The notes beneath the pieces are model-generated. The model saw only the letters and a list, made by a program, of their open reading frames with translations, did not search any database and was not told the DNA's origin. From NCBI GenBank assembly GCA_003343995.1, contig QAKE01000011.1, positions 62,001 to 126,000 of the forward strand: DNA of 64,000 nucleotides, read 5' to 3'. The DNA comes from Bacillota bacterium. Lineage in GTDB: Bacteria > Bacillota > Clostridia > Christensenellales > Borkfalkiaceae. Shown piece by piece: positions 59,422 to 64,000 of the stretch. How positions within the stretch are numbered: position 1 is the stretch's first letter; the number at the start of each line of letters is the position of its first letter. Both the position numbers and the translations under genes were made by a program.

Positions 59422-60138
59422 TTATGAGCGCGGTAAAAACTGTTCGATGGCCTCCACGGTCTGCCGCTGCTGTTCCTCGGCGGAGATGGTGGCGGGCAGA
59501 TCGCCCTTCTGCGGGCCATAGTTGCCGAACTGCGCGTGATTGCCGCCTTCAATCTCCACGATGTTCTCGGTGTAGTCGATGTGGTCCTCCACGCTTTGGT
59601 TGAGGGACCCGTACACCGTCAGGGTCTTTTCGTCGGGATAATCCCCGTAAAGGTAGGCCCCCAGCAGGATCAGACCGTCAATCTCCTCCGGATGGTCCGA
59701 GGCGAACCGGGAGGCCATGGCGCCGCCCATGGAATGCCCCGCCATATACCAGTGCCGGACATCCGGGAACTGTTCCATGACCTCCTGGGCTGCGTCGGCG
59801 TCAAAGATGGCCATGTGGAAGGGCATATGCACCAGAATGCAGGTCACGCCGGTCTGCTTGATTTGCTCCAGCAGCGGCAGATATGCCTCCGCCTCCACCT
59901 TGGCCCCGGGGTAAAAGATGATGGCGGTGTCCGAGGGAATCGAAGGGGACAGGATGGTCAGATTGTCCTGTACCGCAATTCCGCTGTCCTGGGCCGCGAC
60001 CTCCAGCGCCACGTCCTCGGCGCGGTAATAGTCGGATACATACCAGAAAAAAGCCCCGGCGCATACGGCCAGAAGCAGGACGACGACGCCGGCGGCAATC
60101 AACAGCCGCCGGGAGAGGGGAAAGGTCCTTTTTTGCAT
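59422..60138 (-). CDS. Membrane-anchored alpha/beta hydrolase
   Basis: 238 aa from ATG 60138 (AAAAGGAG 10 bases before; a GTG at 60147 touches the ribosome site). Residues 10-30 form one membrane helix after a basic start, so the catalytic domain is outside. The elbow reads MAGHSMGGAMA with the nucleophile Ser, Asp is in the GAYLYGDYPDEK region and His in GGNHAQFG. Matches the alpha/beta hydrolase 5 type family. Substrate unknown. Upstream DNA carries the IS3/nitroreductase scar, so its original promoter region may have been rearranged. Confidence 0.85.
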   Translation of the reverse strand: MQKRTFPLSRRLLIAAGVVVLLLAVCAGAFFWYVSDYYRAEDVALEVAAQDSGIAVQDNLTILSPSIPSDTAIIFYPGAKVEAEAYLPLLEQIKQTGVTCILVHMPFHMAIFDADAAQEVMEQFPDVRHWYMAGHSMGGAMASRFASDHPEEIDGLILLGAYLYGDYPDEKTLTVYGSLNQSVEDHIDYTENIVEIEGGNHAQFGNYGPQKGDLPATISAEEQQRQTVEAIEQFLPRS

Positions 60139-60180
60139 GGCGATCACGCTCCTTTTGCCAGTTTATGCGGCGGCTGCTTT

Positions 60181-60295
60181 CGGGGGTTCCCGCTATACCC
60201 CAGAGATGGTTTCAGCTGACTCAACAATACGGCACGACGCCTTCCATGTCAAGACGTGGGAACCTGTATGATAATGCATTGGCGGAAAAGTCCTT
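60181..60295 (+). pseudogene. IS3-family transposase (integrase core) remnant
   Basis: In one plus frame GSRYTPE is readable (about 60181-60200), then a frame change gives WFQLTQQYG and SMSRRGNLYDNALAEKS, the conserved end of the IS3-type rve integrase core (the E of the DDE triad lies in ALAEKS). Only about 115 bases remain, frameshifted and with both ends missing. No inverted repeats found. It marks an old insertion and deletion event. Confidence 0.7.
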
Positions 60296-60395
60296 TGCCC
60301 ACGCACAGGATGGCCCGCAGGTGTTCCAGAGCAACGGAGCGGTTGGCATACTGCCGCACACTTTGGCGGGAAAAAATTGCCTGTAATGTTTCCAT
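60291..60395 (-). pseudogene. Truncated nitroreductase start
   Basis: From ATG 60395, with a perfect AAGGAG ribosome site, the minus strand encodes METLQAIFSRQSVRQYAN and then HLRAILCVGKG, the typical N-terminus of nitroreductase-family flavoproteins. Homology stops near 60291, where it meets the integrase remnant; the frame ends at a stop at 60249. About 35 of the usual 170-200 residues remain. The rest was lost when the mobile element inserted or recombined. Confidence 0.65.
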
Positions 60396-60416
60396 ATGGT
60401 TCTCCTTGAAAATGAC

Positions 60417-62279
60417 TTATTCCAGTTCAAAGGCGCCGGTGTACAGCTGGTAATACTGCCCTTTGGCGGCGATGAGTTCCTGGTGGCTGCCCCGTTCGAT
60501 GATGCGGCCGTGGTCCAGCACCAGGATGACATCGGCGTTCTGCACCGTGGACAGCCGGTGGGCAATGACAAAGGTGGTGCGCCCGGCCATCAAGGCGTCC
60601 ATGCCGTCCTGAACCAGCTTTTCGGTGCGGGTATCGATGGAGGAGGTGGCCTCATCCAGGATCATCACCGGCGGGTCGGCTACCGCCACCCGGGCGATGG
60701 AAAGCAGCTGCCGCTGGCCCTGACTCAGGTTGGCGCCGTTTTCGGTGAGGGGAGTGTCATACCCCTGAGGCAGCCGGGTGATGAAATCATCGGCCCCGGC
60801 CAGCTTCGCCGCGGCGACGCAGTCTTCATCGGAGGCATCCAGCCGCCCGTACCGAATATTGTCCATCACGGTGCCGGTGAACAGGCTGGTGTCCTGCAAT
60901 ACAATGCCCAGGCTGCGGCGCAGGTCCGCTTTCCTGATCTTGTTGATGTTGATGCCGTCGTACCGGATCTTGCCGTCAGCAATATCATAAAAGCGGTTGA
61001 GCAGGTTGGTGATGGTGGTTTTGCCCGCGCCGGTGGCCCCCACAAAGGCCACTTTTTGCCCCGGCTTGGCATACAGCGTGATGTCGTGCAGTACGGGTTT
61101 GTCCGGCGTATAGGCAAAATCCACCCCTTCCAGCCGCATGTCGCCTCGCAGCCGGGTATAGGTTACGGTGCCGTCCGCCTGATGGGGATGTTTCCAGGCC
61201 CACAGGCCGGTGCGCCCGGCGGCCTCGGTCACGGTGCCGTCGGCGTTTTCCCGGGCATTGACCAGCGTCACATAGCCGTCGTCCTCCTCCGGGGCTTCGT
61301 CCATCAGATCAAAAATGCGCTGGGCGCCCGCCAGGCCCATGACCACCGCGTTGACCTGGTGGGACACCTGGTTGATGTTGCCCGCAAACTGCTTGGTCAT
61401 GTTGAGGAACGGCACCACGATGCTAATACTGAGGGCCAGCCCCGATACGCTCAGGTTTGGCGTGCCTGCCAGCAGGAGACCCCCGCCCGCCACGGCCACC
61501 AGTACATACAGCACATTGCCAATGTTGTTGAGGATGGGCCCCAGGGTGTTGGCGTAGCGGTTGGCTTTTTCCGATTCCTCGAACAGGGCGTCGTTGAGGG
61601 CGTCAAAGGCGGCCTTGCTCTCCTCCTCGTGGCAGAACACCTTGATGACTTTCTGGCCGTTCATCATCTCCTCGATGAACCCCTCGGCCTTACCCAGCGC
61701 GGTTTGCTGGCGGAAAAAATACCGGGCCGAGCCTCCGCCGATCTTTTTGATCAGCAGCGTCATCAGTGCCACGCCGGCCAGAACCACCAAGGTCAGCCAA
61801 AGGCAGTAGTACACCATGATGCAGAAGATGGTCACCACCGTCACCGCCGACACCAGGAGCTGCGGAAAACTCTGGGAGATCATCTGCCGCAGGGTGTCGA
61901 TGTCGTTGGTGTAATAGCTCATGATGTCGCCGTGATTGTGGGTGTCGAAGTAGCGGATGGGCAGCCGCTGCATCCCGCCGAACATCTGTACCCGCAGTTT
62001 TTTCAGCGCTCCCTGGGTAATGATGGCCATGAGCTGGTTGAATACCAGACCCGCTGCCAGAGACAGAAGATAGAACACCGCCAGCAAGCCCACAAGACGA
62101 AGAATCCGCCCGCCCACGGCGTCCCAGGCGCCGTCCTGCCAGCTTTGCTCCACCAGGGCGATGACCTTTTGCATAAAGACCGAGGGCAGCGAACCCACAA
62201 CGGCGTTGAAGACGATGCAGCCGATGGTCACCGGCAGCAGCACGGGATAAAATCCCAACAAGGTTTTCAGGAGCCGCAC
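60417..62279 (-). CDS. ABC exporter subunit (heterodimer partner 2)
   Basis: About 620 aa if translation starts at GTG 62279, 19 bases after the partner's stop; no strong ribosome site is visible, so the start is uncertain. Exporter membrane domain (LGFYPVLLPVTIGC, FDTHNHGDIMSYYTNDIDTL), an insert of about 45 residues before the ATPase domain, then Walker A GATGAGKTT, signature LSQGQRQLL, Walker B VMILDEATSS and a normal H-loop. The signature Q in place of G and the tight coupling to 62299 fit a heterodimeric drug/lipid exporter such as BmrCD-like or YfiBC-like pairs. Confidence 0.88.
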   Translation of the reverse strand: MRLLKTLLGFYPVLLPVTIGCIVFNAVVGSLPSVFMQKVIALVEQSWQDGAWDAVGGRILRLVGLLAVFYLLSLAAGLVFNQLMAIITQGALKKLRVQMFGGMQRLPIRYFDTHNHGDIMSYYTNDIDTLRQMISQSFPQLLVSAVTVVTIFCIMVYYCLWLTLVVLAGVALMTLLIKKIGGGSARYFFRQQTALGKAEGFIEEMMNGQKVIKVFCHEEESKAAFDALNDALFEESEKANRYANTLGPILNNIGNVLYVLVAVAGGGLLLAGTPNLSVSGLALSISIVVPFLNMTKQFAGNINQVSHQVNAVVMGLAGAQRIFDLMDEAPEEDDGYVTLVNARENADGTVTEAAGRTGLWAWKHPHQADGTVTYTRLRGDMRLEGVDFAYTPDKPVLHDITLYAKPGQKVAFVGATGAGKTTITNLLNRFYDIADGKIRYDGININKIRKADLRRSLGIVLQDTSLFTGTVMDNIRYGRLDASDEDCVAAAKLAGADDFITRLPQGYDTPLTENGANLSQGQRQLLSIARVAVADPPVMILDEATSSIDTRTEKLVQDGMDALMAGRTTFVIAHRLSTVQNADVILVLDHGRIIERGSHQELIAAKGQYYQLYTGAFELE

Positions 62280-62298
62280 ACAGCAGGCCCCGGTAGAA

Positions 62299-64000
62299 CT
62301 ATTCTTCAATCTGGGTGCCCTCCTTGTTCTGGGATGTGTAGATCTCCCGGTAAATGGAATCTGTGCGCAGCAGCTGGGTGTGGGTGCCCAGGCCGTGGAT
62401 GCGCCCGCCGTCCAGCACCAGGATGCGGTCGGCGTCTTCCACCGAGGCGGTACGCTGGGCAATGATGATTTTGGTGGTATCAGGCAGGCAGGTGCGCAGC
62501 GCCTTGCGGATGGCCGCATCGGTTTTGGTATCCACCGCGCTGGTGGAGTCGTCCAGGATCAGCACCTTGGGGCGTTTGAGCAGCGCCCGGGCAATGCAGA
62601 GCCGCTGCTTCTGCCCGCCGGACACATTGGTGCCGCCCTGCTCGATGTAGGTGTCGTACCCTTTCGGGAAGGTGCGGATGAATTCATCGGCGCAGGCCAG
62701 GCGGCAGGCTTCCACCAGTTCTTCGTCGGTGGCGTTGGGGTTGCCCCAGCGCAGATTCTCCTTGATGGTGCCGGAGAAAAGCACATTCTTCTGCAGAACC
62801 ACCGCCACCTGGTTGCGCAGCGCTTCCAGGTGGTAGCAGCGCACATCCACGCCGCCCACCCGGACGCTGCCTTCGGTCACATCGTACAGGCGGCAGATCA
62901 GCTGAATCAGAGAGGATTTGGAGGACCCGGTCCCGCCGATGATGCCGATGGTTTCTCCCGAGCGGATGTGCAGGTTGATGTCCTGCAGCACCATCCGTCG
63001 GGCCGAAGCCGCATACTTGAAACTGACCCCGTCAAAATCCACCGATCCGTCGGTCACTGTTTCCACCGGGTCTGCCGGGTCGGTGAGAGTGCTGCGCTCG
63101 GAGAGCACCTCGGCGATGCGTCGGCCGGACTCCCCGGCCATGGTGATCATCACAAAGACCATGGACACCATCATGAGGCTGTTGAGCATCATAAAACTGT
63201 AGGTGAGCAGGGCCGACATCTGCCCCACATCCAGAGCCAGACCCCGGGTTGTGACGATGGTATAAGACCCGAAGGAAAGTACGAACACCATGACCGCATA
63301 GATGCAGAACTGCATCATGGGACTGTTCAGCGCCAGAATCCGCTCGGCCCGGGTGAAGTCGGTACAGACATCTCCCGCTGCTTCGGCAAATTTTTTCTCC
63401 TCATGGGATTCCCGCACAAAGGATTTGACCACCCGCATGGCCTGGATGTTTTCCTGAACGGAACGGTTCAACCGATCGTATTTGCGGAACACCTTTTTGA
63501 ACAACGGCATGGTCCGGGCGGTGACCAACGCCAGTCCCACGCCGAGAAACGGCACTACGAAGAGAAAAATCCAGGCCATCCGTCCGCCCATACTGAACGC
63601 CATGGCAAAGGCAAACACCAGCATCAGCGGGGCCCGGATGGCCGTGCGAATGATCATCATGTAGGCGTTCTGCACGTTGGTGACGTCGGTGGTCATGCGG
63701 GTCACCAGCGAGGATGTGGTAAAATGGTCGATATTTTCAAAAGAATAGTCCTGGATGCTGTAAAACAGGTCCTTGCGCAGGTTGCGGGCCAATCCGCAAG
63801 AGGCTTTGGAACAGGCACACCCCGCCAGGGTGCCGAAGGCCAGCGACAGTGCCGCCATCAGGACCAACAGCAGGCCATAGCGCAGCATACGGTTCATATC
63901 GCAGCCGCTTTTGACCTCATTCACCAGTTCGGCGATGAGAAACGGAATCAGACATTCCATGATCACTTCGCCGCTGACCAGCAGCGGCGTTACCAGCGAG
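62299..64000 (-). CDS. ABC exporter subunit (heterodimer partner 1), N-terminus outside window
   Basis: At least 567 aa; the frame stays open to the right edge, and the first membrane segment (LVTPLLVSGEVIMECLIPF) is already under way, so only a short N-terminus is missing. Six-segment membrane domain, Walker A GGTGSSKSS (S in place of usual G/T residues), signature VSGGQKQRLC, Walker B VLILDDSTSAVD. The Walker B glutamate is aspartate (LDDS), the classic mark of the degenerate catalytic site in heterodimeric exporters. Pairs with the gene at 60417. Confidence 0.9.
   Translation of the reverse strand, partial: SLVTPLLVSGEVIMECLIPFLIAELVNEVKSGCDMNRMLRYGLLLVLMAALSLAFGTLAGCACSKASCGLARNLRKDLFYSIQDYSFENIDHFTTSSLVTRMTTDVTNVQNAYMMIIRTAIRAPLMLVFAFAMAFSMGGRMAWIFLFVVPFLGVGLALVTARTMPLFKKVFRKYDRLNRSVQENIQAMRVVKSFVRESHEEKKFAEAAGDVCTDFTRAERILALNSPMMQFCIYAVMVFVLSFGSYTIVTTRGLALDVGQMSALLTYSFMMLNSLMMVSMVFVMITMAGESGRRIAEVLSERSTLTDPADPVETVTDGSVDFDGVSFKYAASARRMVLQDINLHIRSGETIGIIGGTGSSKSSLIQLICRLYDVTEGSVRVGGVDVRCYHLEALRNQVAVVLQKNVLFSGTIKENLRWGNPNATDEELVEACRLACADEFIRTFPKGYDTYIEQGGTNVSGGQKQRLCIARALLKRPKVLILDDSTSAVDTKTDAAIRKALRTCLPDTTKIIIAQRTASVEDADRILVLDGGRIHGLGTHTQLLRTDSIYREIYTSQNKEGTQIEE

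Noticed and set aside
60165..60386. Intact 73-codon plus-strand gene
   Set aside because: Its only meaningful content is a frameshifted fragment of IS3 integrase joined to antisense nitroreductase sequence.

Overview
The window is GC-rich, densely coded DNA from a Gram-positive anaerobe. Lipobox substrate-binding proteins, YesM/YesN-type two-component systems, LplB/LplC-type permeases, strong AGGAGG ribosome sites and GTG/TTG starts point to Firmicutes. The high GC and carbohydrate focus suggest a gut Oscillospiraceae/Ruminococcaceae relative (Gemmiger/Subdoligranulum/Faecalibacterium-like; inference, no marker gene is present). Nearly everything serves carbohydrate capture and processing. 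No rRNA, tRNA, CRISPR array or intact mobile element was seen.

Region 1 (1-20.6 kb) is a divergent locus. The minus-strand operon reads from 11354 to beyond base 1: two sugar ABC permeases, an esterase, a catalytically dead esterase homologue, a sucrose phosphorylase, three more esterases, a beta-lactamase-fold hydrolase and a double-domain esterase cut by the window edge. The plus-strand arm holds the lipoprotein binding protein, an MFS transporter, a second beta-lactamase-fold hydrolase and an SGNH esterase. A convergent YesM/YesN-type sensor/regulator pair follows. None of the hydrolases has an export signal. The simplest reading is import of an acylated, sucrose-containing sugar, intracellular deacylation, then phosphorolysis of sucrose.

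Region 2 (20.7-28.3 kb) holds a polysaccharide deacetylase-like protein, a MATE exporter, an ABC exporter, a metallo-beta-lactamase-fold hydrolase and a GH42 beta-galactosidase. Region 3 (28.4-36.3 kb) is a sucrose PTS unit: LacI-type regulator with two matching operators, EIIBCA permease, PhnP-like metallohydrolase, GH32 sucrose-6-phosphate hydrolase, and a GH13 amylosucrase-like enzyme with a long Lys/Ala/Pro/Glu repeat tail. Region 4 (36.4-38.6 kb) has an MFS transporter and a cytoplasmic discoidin-like protein.

Region 5 (38.7-57 kb) is a second sensor-regulated sugar locus: YesN/YesM pair, an inserted exporter/YxeA/HTH module, ABC importer, PHP protein, GH88 unsaturated uronyl hydrolase, MFS, heparinase II/III-like lyase, GH112 phosphorylase and a second PHP protein. 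It probably takes up an acidic, uronate-containing oligosaccharide and breaks it down inside the cell. Neither importer carries its own ATPase.

Region 6 (57-64 kb) has a Rieske/FAD oxidoreductase, a tocopherol-cyclase-like protein, a membrane-anchored alpha/beta hydrolase, a scar made of an IS3-type integrase remnant abutting a truncated nitroreductase start, and a heterodimeric ABC exporter pair running off the right edge.
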